The notes: generated by a model from the sequence alone, not told the origin. A stretch of DNA of 6,977 bases from a bacterium (GCA_021794335.1 JAJYQZ010000297.1:1-6977); one strand, 5' to 3'. Shown: positions 1-5,861, numbered from the stretch's first letter. Program-made: numbers and translations.

Positions 1-1009
1 CAGCCTGTCCCGGACCCAATGCCCAATTTACTAAATCCTTAATTGTCGCGGTAGTAGAAGGATTTGGCTGTTTTTTTGCAATCATCCAGAATTCAAAGCT
101 AGAAGCGGGATAGGCATTTTTTGCCGAAACATTCCAGACTATAGATTTATCGAAATCTGCAGGAAAGTCGCCCTGTGCTAAGACAGAATCAACGGCTGCG
201 GTAATCGTTTTTACGGAACCCACGACATAATAACCCGCCTTGTTAAGCATCGCGGCGCTTGAAAGATGATATTCTAAAATCCATCCAAAACCCACATAGC
301 CGATCCCTCCTGGGGTGCTTTTAACGGCGGCAACCACTGCGTCGCTTCCTAAGTATCCGCTTCCAGTCGGCCACGATGGGGATAAGTTTCTTCCGACTTT
401 CTTTGCCCATGTTTTGGAAGTATCGGTTAAAAGGCTCGTAAAATCAAATGTAGTTCCGCTCGCGTCTGCCCTGTGGACAACAAATATGTGCATGTTTGGA
501 AATTTGTACTGCGGATTTAATTTTTTAAATATCGGATTGTCCCAATTTTTAATCTTGCCGAGATAAATATCCGCGACTAATCGAGGGGTCATCTTAAGAT
601 TGACATCGCTCGGTATTCCCGGAATGTTGTAAATAACCTGCACATCCTCAAGCGCGACGGGAACATTCACTAAGTTTGGATACCTTTTTTTAAACGCTTT
701 CGTAAGGTAAGCATCGGATGCCCCGATAGAGATGTTGCCGTCAGCCGCGTTAGAAATACCGAAACCTGAACCCGTTGAAGCGACGGAAACGGTAACATTC
801 GGATGAAACTTGTGGTACGCGACCGCCCACACGGAGTTTAACGGGTAAAGCATCGTGGAACCTGAAATCGTGAGTGTCCCTGACGGCGCGCCGGATTTCG
901 CGCTTGGGGCTTTAGACTTTGCACATCCAGCGACAAAAACCGATACGAGAAAAATAATACCAATTGCCGCCAGACCTCCAAAAAATTTTTTAAAATTTCT
1001 TTTTTCCAT
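1..1009 (-). CDS. pstS: PstS-type phosphate ABC transporter substrate-binding lipoprotein, partial (C-terminus beyond left edge)
   Basis: High-affinity phosphate-binding protein that would deliver phosphate to a PstCAB permease. The reading frame is open for 336 codons from the ATG at 1009 to the left edge, so the 3' end is missing. Residues 1-29 form a lipoprotein signal: basic MEKRNFKK start, hydrophobic core and lipobox VAGC with Cys29, implying export and membrane anchoring. The mature part shows family motifs: SGSTMLYP (49-56), STGSGFGI (78-85), ASD (97-99), the phosphate-contacting RADASGTT (180-187) and PGGIGYVG (233-240). A strong GGAGGAGAT site lies just upstream of the ATG. The gene is divergent from the alcohol dehydrogenase and follows a Pho box. 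PstC, PstA and PstB would be expected beyond the left edge, but that cannot be seen. Other substrate-binding proteins of the same fold are possible; the Pho box favours phosphate. Confidence 0.9.
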   Translation of the reverse strand, partial: MEKRNFKKFFGGLAAIGIIFLVSVFVAGCAKSKAPSAKSGAPSGTLTISGSTMLYPLNSVWAVAYHKFHPNVTVSVASTGSGFGISNAADGNISIGASDAYLTKAFKKRYPNLVNVPVALEDVQVIYNIPGIPSDVNLKMTPRLVADIYLGKIKNWDNPIFKKLNPQYKFPNMHIFVVHRADASGTTFDFTSLLTDTSKTWAKKVGRNLSPSWPTGSGYLGSDAVVAAVKSTPGGIGYVGFGWILEYHLSSAAMLNKAGYYVVGSVKTITAAVDSVLAQGDFPADFDKSIVWNVSAKNAYPASSFEFWMIAKKQPNPSTTATIKDLVNWALGPGQA

Positions 1010-1108
1010 AAATCTCCTCCATAAATAAATAGATTTTTAAATTGTTAAATTTGCCTGCATTTTTACAATGACCCTGTTTGCTCTTTCCATCTTAGTTATT
1101 TTAACTTT

Positions 1109-1167
1109 ATTATAATATCAAATTAATGTTACAGTTTTATTACAGTTTTGTTAAATTTTTGTTACGA
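1109..1167 (-). promoter_or_regulatory. Pho box array and -10 of the pstS promoter
   Basis: Four half-sites repeat every 11 bp, beginning at plus-strand positions 1129, 1140, 1151 and 1162 (TTACAG, TTACAG, TTAAAT, TTACGA). Read toward pstS, the inner pair gives CTGTAATAAAACTGTAAC at 1145-1128, matching the PhoB consensus CTGTCATAWAWCTGTCAY at 16 of 18 positions. A -10 candidate TATTAT (1117-1112) lies exactly 10 bp downstream, the usual Pho-box-to--10 distance; TATAAT at 1114-1109 is an overlapping alternative. Activation by a PhoB/PhoP-type regulator under phosphate limitation is inferred from this match. The predicted leader is about 95 nt. Confidence 0.8.
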
Positions 1168-1178
1168 TTTTACATTAG

Positions 1179-1207
1179 TTGAATTCCATGTCGTTTTTGC
1201 ATATAAT
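1179..1207 (+). promoter_or_regulatory. Sigma-70-type promoter of the alcohol dehydrogenase gene
   Basis: TTGAAT (1179-1184) and TATAAT (1202-1207) are separated by 17 bp, a near-consensus housekeeping promoter pointing at the dehydrogenase. Its -35 begins 12 bp from the outermost Pho half-site of the divergent pstS promoter, so a bound Pho regulator could touch both promoters. The leader to the ATG at 1275 would be about 60 nt and contains GGAGG at 1263-1267. Confidence 0.65.
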
Positions 1208-1274
1208 AATCAGATTATAAACTATGCCGGTTCGCTGTTTACAAATTAATTTATAAAAAAACGGAGGCAAATTT

Positions 1275-2435
1275 ATGGAATCTTTAAATATCAATGTTTT
1301 TAACCCGGTAAGAATCCATTTTGGAAACGGATTTATAAACAATACCGGAAAAATTGCCAAAAAATACTCTAATCTTGCAATGGTAATCACCGGCAAAACA
1401 TCTATGCAAAAATCGGGAACGCTGGGCAGGCTTGTAAAGATTTTAAAAGATGCCGGAGTTAACTCCATAATATACGATAAAATCACCCCTAATCCGACAA
1501 TAGACGAAATAGATGAGGCGGCCGGTATTGCAAGGGAAAAGGGGGCAGGTTTAATAATCGGACTGGGCGGGGGAAGCCCCCTTGATTCCGCTAAGGCCAT
1601 CTCCGTTGCCGCAAAAGGAAATATCCCCGTTTGGGATTACCTTAAAACGCCTGCTACGGAAGCCCTGCCCGTTATAACAATCGTATCGACTTCCGGAACG
1701 GGAAGCGAGGTCAACAGATATTCCGTAATGACAAATCCTAAAACAAAGGAAAAACCGGGTTTCGGTTATGAATGTATGTATCCGAAAGAGGCAATAATCG
1801 ATCCCGAAATTATGACTTCCATGCCCCCTTATGTTACCGCAGCCACAGGTTTTGATGTTTTTGTCCATGTTCTGGAGGCTTTTACGGGCAAAATGAAAAA
1901 CGCCTTTTCCTCCGCTTACTGCATGCAGGCTTTTTATCTTTTAAAGGATAACTTGATTAGGGCTTATAATGAACCGAATAATCCGGAGGCAAGGGGCAAC
2001 ATGGCTTTAGCCTCTGCTCTTGCAGGTCTTGCAATCGACTTATCGGGCGTAGGTATAATTCATGCTCTCGAACATCCTGTTTCCGGCAATTATCCAAATG
2101 TTGCCCACGGAGCAGGTCTTGCCGCATTGACGGTAGAATCCATGAAATACAACCTCGAAGCATGTAAAAGGGATTTTATGCTCATAGCCCATCATCTCGG
2201 CGTGAAAAGAGCGGGAAAAACCGACGACGAATATGCCTATTCTTTAATAGAAAAAATAGAGGAGATGCTAAGGGCAATAAATTTAAATATTAGATTAAAA
2301 GACCTCGGAGTAGAAAAAGACAGACTGCCTAAAATGGCTAAAGAAGCCTTTGCCACTATGGGCTTTGCCGCCCAAAACAACCCGAAGGATGTTGATGAAA
2401 AGGCGGCTTTAAGGCTGCTGGAATTAAGTTATTAA
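1275..2435 (+). CDS. Iron-containing (group III) alcohol dehydrogenase
   Basis: NAD(P)-dependent metal alcohol dehydrogenase, 386 aa, full length for the family and probably cytosolic. The N-terminal dinucleotide domain carries GGGSPLDSAK (98-107), the signature glycine-rich loop, and STSGTGSEVNRYSVMT (138-153). The C-terminal helical domain supplies the expected metal ligands: Asp194 and His198 in TGFDVFVH, His263 in IIHALEHP, and His278 in NVAHGAG. The last two are 15 residues apart, against 14 in E. coli FucO as I recall it, so the loop seems to hold one extra residue. The start is fixed by GGAGG at 1263-1267, 7 nt before the ATG. No pathway partner is adjacent, so the substrate (ethanol, butanol, a diol or a lactaldehyde-like compound) cannot be inferred. 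It stands alone, divergent from pstS and convergent with the transporter operon. Confidence 0.92.
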   Translation: MESLNINVFNPVRIHFGNGFINNTGKIAKKYSNLAMVITGKTSMQKSGTLGRLVKILKDAGVNSIIYDKITPNPTIDEIDEAAGIAREKGAGLIIGLGGGSPLDSAKAISVAAKGNIPVWDYLKTPATEALPVITIVSTSGTGSEVNRYSVMTNPKTKEKPGFGYECMYPKEAIIDPEIMTSMPPYVTAATGFDVFVHVLEAFTGKMKNAFSSAYCMQAFYLLKDNLIRAYNEPNNPEARGNMALASALAGLAIDLSGVGIIHALEHPVSGNYPNVAHGAGLAALTVESMKYNLEACKRDFMLIAHHLGVKRAGKTDDEYAYSLIEKIEEMLRAINLNIRLKDLGVEKDRLPKMAKEAFATMGFAAQNNPKDVDEKAALRLLELSY

Positions 2436-2471
2436 GGTATAGAACGAGGTATAAAAAGACCCTTTTTTAAT

Positions 2472-2499
2472 CTGGATTCCCGCTTTCGCGGGAATGACA
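2472..2499. repeat. dRS3-like palindromic repeat
   Basis: The core is ATTCCCGC-TTTC-GCGGGAAT (2476-2495), a perfect 8-bp inverted repeat with a 4-nt loop, flanked by TCTGG and GACA. It fits the ATTCCC-N8-GGGAAT pattern of Neisseria dRS3-type dispersed repeats, which also occur in other proteobacteria. It sits 40 nt after the dehydrogenase stop and could act as a 3' end hairpin. Confidence 0.75.
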
Positions 2500-2520
2500 A
2501 TATCGCTTTCGCGGGAATGA
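2500..2520. repeat. Half repeat: reversed 5' end of the bulged-hairpin element
   Basis: ATATCGCTTTCGCGGGAATGA is the reverse complement of the left border seen at the bulged-hairpin element near 5731-5751 (one base differs). Only the border is present here, without the hairpin, which suggests a decayed or partial copy in opposite orientation. Confidence 0.5.
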
Positions 2521-2558
2521 CTAAGAGAGAATTTACGATTTCACCATTTAGGTGTCCC

Positions 2559-2645
2559 AACCCGCTTCAGCGGGAATCCATACAAATGTCATTCCCGCGA
2601 AAGCGGGAATCCATACAAATGTCATTCCCGCGAAAGCGGGAATCC
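2559..2645. repeat. Three tandem dRS3-like units, 33-bp period
   Basis: Palindromes of the GCGGGAAT type recur at exactly 33-bp spacing, ending at 2577, 2610 and 2643. Units two and three are identical (ATTCCCGCGAAAGCGGGAAT), separated by CCATACAAATGTC. Unit one is degenerate, with CCCGC-TTCA-GCGGG. The spacers between units are the same sequence, so this is a tandem duplication of a dispersed repeat and not a CRISPR array. Short open frames across it only translate the repeat. Confidence 0.8.
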
Positions 2646-2687
2646 AGATTAGAGGAAGTTGTATTAAAAGTCTTAGAATACAGGGAT

Positions 2688-2764
2688 GTCATTCCGAAAG
2701 AAGCGATATTTTAGTCCGCGTTTATCAAAGCATGTCTTTGATGTGGACTAAAATGCCAGATTTA
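2688..2764. repeat. Bulged-hairpin repeat element, copy 1
   Basis: A 47-nt imperfect inverted repeat occupies 2708-2754. The outer stem ATTTTAGTCC pairs with GGACTAAAAT, extended by one G-T wobble and one C-G pair. A 4-nt bulge GTTT lies on the left side only, then the inner stem ATCAAAG pairs with CTTTGAT, and the loop is CATGT. Borders are GTCATTCC...GCGAT on the left and GCCAGATTTA on the right. The same architecture recurs at 5730-5806 with compensatory stem changes. No coding potential; the size fits a small non-autonomous palindromic element. Confidence 0.75.
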
Positions 2765-2810
2765 CTTAGCATTGGAATATATAAATATTTCCTAAACCTA
2801 AGATTTGGGT

Positions 2811-2840
2811 GAAAAGCCCTCTTTTTAAAGGGGGCTTTTC
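2811..2840. terminator. Hairpin terminator between convergent dehydrogenase and transporter genes
   Basis: GAAAAGCCCTCTTT and AAAGGGGGCTTTTC form a stem of up to 14 bp with one T-G wobble and a tiny loop. It begins 28 nt past the symporter stop codon on the minus strand. The stem ends in A/T runs on both sides, so it may work in both directions, but neither side has a long separate T tract and efficiency is uncertain. Confidence 0.55.
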
Positions 2841-2867
2841 ATATACTATATTTATTTCCTTTTTTAT

Positions 2868-4370
2868 TTATTTTCCGGCCTTAACCGCATTTGCCGCCGC
2901 CGACCATACCGTCGTTACTATAAGGTTAAGAACGAGGGCTATAAGCGCAACATACAAAAGCCCAAACGGCGTGTGCATAAAAGTAGTAACGATTGCATGT
3001 CCCGCGTTTGCCTCCATAACGAAATAAAGTCCCGATGCCGTTCCGACAAGCCAGCCTGCGATAAGGGCATTCTTGTTCAGCCACTTAGTGTAAAGCCCTA
3101 TAAATATAGGGGGCAGCGTTTGAACTATCAGTATTCCGCCAAGAAGCTGAAGCTGTATGGAGTATGTTTCGGGAACAAGAAAGACAAACCCCAGCGCAAG
3201 AAATTTAAATACGACGGATGACCATTTTGCTATATCTGCCTCTGCTTTGGGGTCAAGGTCCGGTTTAAACTCCTTTATTATATTTCTCGTTAGAAGATTT
3301 GCCTGCGATATTGCCATTATGGCTGCCGGAACCAAACCCCCGATGAATATGCCGAGAAACGCGAAACCGGTAAACCATGGGGGCATAGTCTTCTCTATTA
3401 AAGTAGGAACGACTAATATTCCGTTTCCCCCCACCGCTTTAAGAGCCGAAGGCACCGCATAAATTAATATTCCGAACATTGCAAGAAATGCCAAGCCTAT
3501 ACCGTAGATGGGAAGAAGGGCGGTGCTTAGCCTGACGCTTTTTGCGCTTTTAGCGCTAAGAACTCCGTTAATAGCGTGGGGATAAAGATACAGGGCAAGC
3601 GCGCTTAATATAAAAAGGCTTATATAACCGTTGACTAATAAAGGCGGCAATGTAACATAATCGACAGGCGGAGTTTTACCCGCTCCAAGATTTTTTGCAA
3701 CGGCGAAGGCGTGATGAAATCCCCCGTAAGATAACGGCACTAAAATTATAATAGCCACTACCGTAATTAAAATAATCGCATCCTTCATTACCGCCGTCAG
3801 AACCGCCCCCCTCAGCCCGCTCCAGAATGTGAACACGGCAAGTATTATAAAAGATACTAAAAGAGCAATTTCGCTAATTACTTTAGCATCTCCAAACGAA
3901 AGGAGCATAACCTGAAGCACCGCTTTCATTCCGACTATTTGAAGCGCTATATAAGGCAGTTCGGCAACTATTCCGGTTAACGCTATTAATATCGCAAGCG
4001 TCCTGCTGTTAAACTTATCCCGCACGAAATCCACGGCGGTCACATATCCCTTATCTTTGGATACTTTCCAAAGACTCGGCATTATCACCATTGCAATTCC
4101 GAAAGTAGCCATAACATAAGGAACGGCAAAAAAGAATATGCTTCCTTTTGCAAACACGCCCGATGGGACGGCAATAAAGGTATATGCCGTGTATATATCG
4201 GCTCCCACGAGAAACCACATCAGGAATGTGCCGATTTTATTACCTGCTAATGCCCATTCATGCAAATGGTTAAGGTCTCCTGCCCGCCATTTCGACGCCC
4301 AGAAGCCGATTATCGTAAATAACAAAAAAAGGGTGATAAAAACTATTATCGTTACCTGAATATTTGACAT
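2868..4370 (-). CDS. mctP: Sodium:solute symporter family monocarboxylate permease (MctP-like)
   Basis: Inner-membrane secondary transporter of the SSS family, 500 aa, with roughly 13 predicted membrane helices. By family it imports short monocarboxylates such as lactate, pyruvate, acetate or propionate, driven by sodium or protons. The N-terminal region is diagnostic: GDLNHLHEWALAG (31-43), then GADIYTAYTFIAVPSGVF (56-73), GYVTAVDFVRDKF (107-119) and ELPYIALQIVGM (136-147), all typical of MctP rather than ActP or PutP. The upstream DUF3311 gene is the usual partner. Its stop and this ATG overlap as TAATG, and a near-perfect GGAGGTGAT site (4384-4376) lies inside the partner's last codons, so translation is probably coupled. 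The exact substrate cannot be read from sequence. Confidence 0.88.
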   Translation of the reverse strand: MSNIQVTIIVFITLFLLFTIIGFWASKWRAGDLNHLHEWALAGNKIGTFLMWFLVGADIYTAYTFIAVPSGVFAKGSIFFFAVPYVMATFGIAMVIMPSLWKVSKDKGYVTAVDFVRDKFNSRTLAILIALTGIVAELPYIALQIVGMKAVLQVMLLSFGDAKVISEIALLVSFIILAVFTFWSGLRGAVLTAVMKDAIILITVVAIIILVPLSYGGFHHAFAVAKNLGAGKTPPVDYVTLPPLLVNGYISLFILSALALYLYPHAINGVLSAKSAKSVRLSTALLPIYGIGLAFLAMFGILIYAVPSALKAVGGNGILVVPTLIEKTMPPWFTGFAFLGIFIGGLVPAAIMAISQANLLTRNIIKEFKPDLDPKAEADIAKWSSVVFKFLALGFVFLVPETYSIQLQLLGGILIVQTLPPIFIGLYTKWLNKNALIAGWLVGTASGLYFVMEANAGHAIVTTFMHTPFGLLYVALIALVLNLIVTTVWSAAANAVKAGK

Positions 4371-4585
4371 TATTTATCACCTCCGCCTTTTACTTTAGAA
4401 ATCAGTAATGAAGCAAAGGAATAAAGAATGGTCGCTATAACGAGCCAGAGCGTCTGAAACCAGTAAAAAAACGGCAGGCCTAAAAAAACTGGGTCAGAGT
4501 GGTTGTAAAGCGGCACAACGGCAAGAACGATAATCGGGATTGCGATTAATATCCCGGCAACCGCAAATAAGTAATTCTTATTCAT
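4370..4585 (-). CDS. DUF3311 small membrane protein, partner of the MctP-like symporter
   Basis: A 71-aa protein with two predicted membrane helices (about residues 6-27 and 42-64) joined by PLYNHSDPVFLGLPFFYWFQ, the hallmark of DUF3311. Members are nearly always encoded just ahead of an SSS monocarboxylate permease, as here, and are thought to be an accessory subunit of the transporter; biochemical proof is limited. The start is supported by GGGGAGGT at 4599-4592. The C-terminal KGGGDK codons double as the ribosome site for the next gene. First gene of a two-gene operon with its own promoter. Confidence 0.85.
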   Translation of the reverse strand: MNKNYLFAVAGILIAIPIIVLAVVPLYNHSDPVFLGLPFFYWFQTLWLVIATILYSFASLLISKVKGGGDK

Positions 4586-4638
4586 AAATTAACCTCCCCT
4601 AAAGTAATGTTAAAGATTAAATTATTATTTATTGGTTT

Positions 4639-4666
4639 ATTATATAATAATATAAAATTAACGCAA
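4639..4666 (-). promoter_or_regulatory. Candidate promoter of the DUF3311-mctP operon
   Basis: On the minus strand TTGCGT (4666-4661) and TATAAT (4644-4639) are 16 bp apart, about 54 bp ahead of the DUF3311 start. The surroundings are very AT-rich, so chance matches are likely; the perfect -10 is the stronger half. I saw no clear operator. Confidence 0.5.
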
Positions 4667-4785
4667 TTATTTTTGTTAATAATTCTGAGGGGAAATAATT
4701 CGGTGGAAAAATTGAAAATTCTTAAATAGTTTCTAAATCGCCATTGGGGGGGGAAGGGGAAGAAATTTGTTCTTTTTTATTTTGC

Positions 4786-5064
4786 TTAAGCTGTGCGGAG
4801 CATATTTTCTTTTGTCTTACAGAGATCATATTTTGTCTGCAAATTCATCCAGAATTCGGGAGTAGTTTTAAAATATTCCGATAGCTTTAAAGCCATTAAA
4901 GGACTGATACTTCTTTTCTCGTTTGCAAGTTCGTTTATTGTCCTAAACGTAACATTTAAATCCATAGCAAGTTTTGTCTGTTTTAGGTTTAGAGGCTTCA
5001 AAAATTCCTCTCTCAAAACCTCTCCGGGATGTGTAGCGTCTCTTTTAAAATCAAAAATATTCAT
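4786..5064 (-). CDS. higA: HigA-family antitoxin (XRE helix-turn-helix), without an intact toxin partner
   Basis: A 92-aa DNA-binding antitoxin of the HigA type. Diagnostic pieces in order: THPGEVLREEFLKPLNL (11-27), helix-turn-helix about 28-52 with recognition segment TFRTINELANEKR (39-51), SISPLMALKLSEYF (52-65) and TTPEFWMNLQTKYDL (67-81). HigA binds and neutralises a RelE-like HigB mRNase and represses its own operon. The start follows GAGG by 8 nt. In such operons higB lies immediately upstream; here only about nine codons resembling a HigB C-terminus remain (5074-5103). The antitoxin is therefore orphaned in this window. It may persist as a regulator or neutralise a related toxin elsewhere; that is inference. 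Confidence 0.88.
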   Translation of the reverse strand: MNIFDFKRDATHPGEVLREEFLKPLNLKQTKLAMDLNVTFRTINELANEKRSISPLMALKLSEYFKTTPEFWMNLQTKYDLCKTKENMLRTA

Positions 5065-5073
5065 GTTATTGCC

Positions 5074-5103
5074 TCAATTATGATAATCCGTTACATAAAC
5101 ATG
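5074..5103 (-). pseudogene. Probable relic of the higB toxin C-terminus
   Basis: Directly ahead of higA, the minus strand reads HVYVTDYHN followed by a TGA that ends 9 nt before the higA ATG and overlaps its GAGG ribosome site. Family HigB toxins typically end in a motif like DVEIVDYH, and higB-higA spacing of this order is normal. The homology stops at 5103, only one base from the palindromic repeat at 5105-5145, as if the repeat or a linked deletion removed the rest. Nine codons are few, so the call rests on motif, frame and position together. Confidence 0.5.
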
Positions 5104-5104
5104 A

Positions 5105-5145
5105 GGAATAAAGGGGGCAAATTTTAAATCTGTCCCCTTTATTCC
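5105..5145. repeat. Imperfect palindrome of the GGGGACAGATTT family (copy A1)
   Basis: GGAATAAAGGGG on the left is the exact inverse of CCCCTTTATTCC on the right. The inner part, GCAAATTTTAAATCTGT, pairs imperfectly. It lies 6 bp past the stop of the coiled-coil gene and one base from the higB relic. In minus-strand orientation it contains AATAAAGGGGACAGATTTA, the core shared with the other copies. It could form a hairpin at the 3' end of the coiled-coil transcript. Confidence 0.8.
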
Positions 5146-5151
5146 TTCATT

Positions 5152-5457
5152 TTAATGAATTAATATCGCTATTATGATGCTCATCATAGCTATGATTATA
5201 CCGAGCGACCCAAGGGTAATTTTAAACTGGTTGGTAAATTTCTTATCTAAGAATCGGGTCTCTGATTCTATCTTGCCGTTAAGATTCTTAACTTCTGATT
5301 CTACCCTTTGAATATCGGCATCTATCTTTGCCTGAAAGGTATTAAATTTCTCGGAAAACCATTTCTCCTGGTATTCGAACTTCGTATCGAAATATTTTTC
5401 CGGCGATATGCTCAGACTAACATCCATAAGAGATTCCTCTTTTTTAAATTCAGCCAT
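5152..5457 (-). CDS. Small tail-anchored coiled-coil membrane protein, unknown function
   Basis: A 101-aa protein I cannot assign to a family. Residues about 25-78 are charged and heptad-like (KIDADIQRVESEVKNLNGKI at 44-63), predicting a coiled coil. Residues about 80-100 (LGSLGIIIAMMSIIIAILI) form one C-terminal membrane helix with almost no tail, so the coil should face the cytoplasm. The layout resembles the DUF1640-type protein at 6480-6734, without clear sequence identity. Start choice is uncertain. The ATG at 5457 has GGAG 11 nt upstream, slightly far, while Met11 (5427) has AGAGG about 7 nt upstream. A Pho-box-like array and a separate sigma-70-like promoter both lie upstream, so phosphate-starvation control is possible. 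Confidence 0.7.
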   Translation of the reverse strand: MAEFKKEESLMDVSLSISPEKYFDTKFEYQEKWFSEKFNTFQAKIDADIQRVESEVKNLNGKIESETRFLDKKFTNQFKITLGSLGIIIAMMSIIIAILIH

Positions 5458-5476
5458 ATAATAACATTCTCCTTTA

Positions 5477-5504
5477 ATTATAACATTTTAAGTAAATTTA
5501 TCAA
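5477..5504 (-). promoter_or_regulatory. Sigma-70-like promoter close to the coiled-coil gene
   Basis: TTGATA (5504-5499) and TATAAT (5482-5477) are 16 bp apart on the minus strand. Transcription would begin near 5470, inside the GGAG ribosome site of the first ATG, leaving almost no leader. If used, it would favour starting at Met11 (5427). It competes with the Pho-linked promoter upstream as an explanation for expression. Confidence 0.4.
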
Positions 5505-5532
5505 GCCGGCTTAATAATTTAAAGATTAATAT

Positions 5533-5588
5533 ATTGTAGCAAATGGTTGTTACAGAATTATGAAGGTTTTGTTACGTTTATGTTAAAT
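5533..5588 (-). promoter_or_regulatory. Second Pho-box-like array with -10
   Basis: Half-sites at plus-strand positions 5550 (TTACAG), 5561 (TGAAGG), 5572 (TTACGT) and 5583 (TTAAAT) repeat every 11 bp. Read toward the coiled-coil gene, CCTTCATAATTCTGTAAC (5566-5549) matches the PhoB consensus at 14 of 18 positions. TACAAT (5538-5533) lies exactly 10 bp downstream, the same gap as in the pstS promoter. The weaker second half-site and AT-rich background lower confidence. Confidence 0.55.
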
Positions 5589-5613
5589 TTTAAAAAGGGA
5601 TAATATAAGTTTG

Positions 5614-5650
5614 AAAAAAGGGGACAGATTTAAAATCTGTCCCCTTTTTT
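5614..5650. repeat. Perfect 37-bp palindrome of the GGGGACAGATTT family (copy A2)
   Basis: Two perfect 18-nt arms (AAAAAAGGGGACAGATTT and its inverse) surround a single central A. The outer ends are A6 and T6, so RNA from either strand gives a hairpin followed by a U tract, the form of a bidirectional terminator. The core is the same as in copy A1 at 5105-5145. No gene ends beside it. Confidence 0.85.
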
Positions 5651-5675
5651 ATACTCGTGAAGTTTCTTTGAAACT

Positions 5676-5699
5676 TTCCTGCTTTCGCAGGAATGACAT
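5676..5699. repeat. Degenerate dRS3-like palindrome
   Basis: TTCCTGC-TTTC-GCAGGAA followed by TGACA matches the 2472-2499 repeat except that one C-G stem pair is replaced by T-A on both arms, so pairing is kept. It is preceded by a smaller hairpin AAGTTTC-TTT-GAAACTT (5660-5676). Confidence 0.6.
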
Positions 5700-5729
5700 C
5701 CGTTGGGTGAAACGTTAAAACCTCATATT

Positions 5730-5806
5730 GTCATTCCCGCGAAGGCGATATTTCCGTCCACGTTTATCAAAGCATGTCTTTGATGTGGACGGAAATGCCA
5801 GAGTTA
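5730..5806. repeat. Bulged-hairpin repeat element, copy 2
   Basis: The 47-nt hairpin (5750-5796) has outer stem ATTTCCGTCCAC with GTGGACGGAAAT, left-side bulge GTTT, inner stem ATCAAAG with CTTTGAT, and loop CATGT. Compared with copy 1, two adjacent stem pairs changed on both arms (TA with TA became CC with GG), and a G-T wobble became A-T. The left border is GTCATTCCCGCGAAGGCGAT and the right border GCCAGAGTTA. Same orientation as copy 1. Confidence 0.78.
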
Positions 5807-5861
5807 GAATTTTCTATCGGCAAATTTGGGTCTATCTGAAAGCAATTTCTAATAAATTCTA

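Noticed and set aside
315..566. 83-aa open frame on the plus strand
   Set aside because: It lies opposite the pstS frame, whose motifs and lipobox are clear; no ribosome site.
1175..2163. Three minus-strand open frames opposite the alcohol dehydrogenase
   Set aside because: Antisense shadows of a full-length, motif-complete gene.
2453..2467. AAAAAG-ACC-CTTTTT hairpin after the dehydrogenase as a terminator
   Set aside because: Short and almost pure A-T; the dRS3-like hairpin just downstream is a better 3' structure.
2559..2645. Possible CRISPR array
   Set aside because: The intervening sequences are identical, the units are palindromic dispersed repeats found elsewhere in the window, and there are no cas genes.
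2517..2812. Two repeat-rich short proteins (PRKRES and PAKAGI type)
   Set aside because: They only translate the 33-bp palindromic repeats in two frames, a common false gene call.
2809..3462. Plus-strand open frames at 2809-3027, 2973-3221 and 3157-3462
   Set aside because: Antisense to the MctP-like symporter, with no ribosome sites or recognisable motifs.
4747..4761. Run of eight G followed by GGGG as a quadruplex or phase-variable tract
   Set aside because: It lies in the gap between higA and the DUF3311 operon, outside coding sequence and the candidate promoter; there are not four separate G runs.
4793..5083. 96-aa plus-strand open frame
   Set aside because: Antisense shadow of higA.
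5308..5514. 68-aa plus-strand open frame
   Set aside because: Antisense to the coiled-coil gene and its promoter region.
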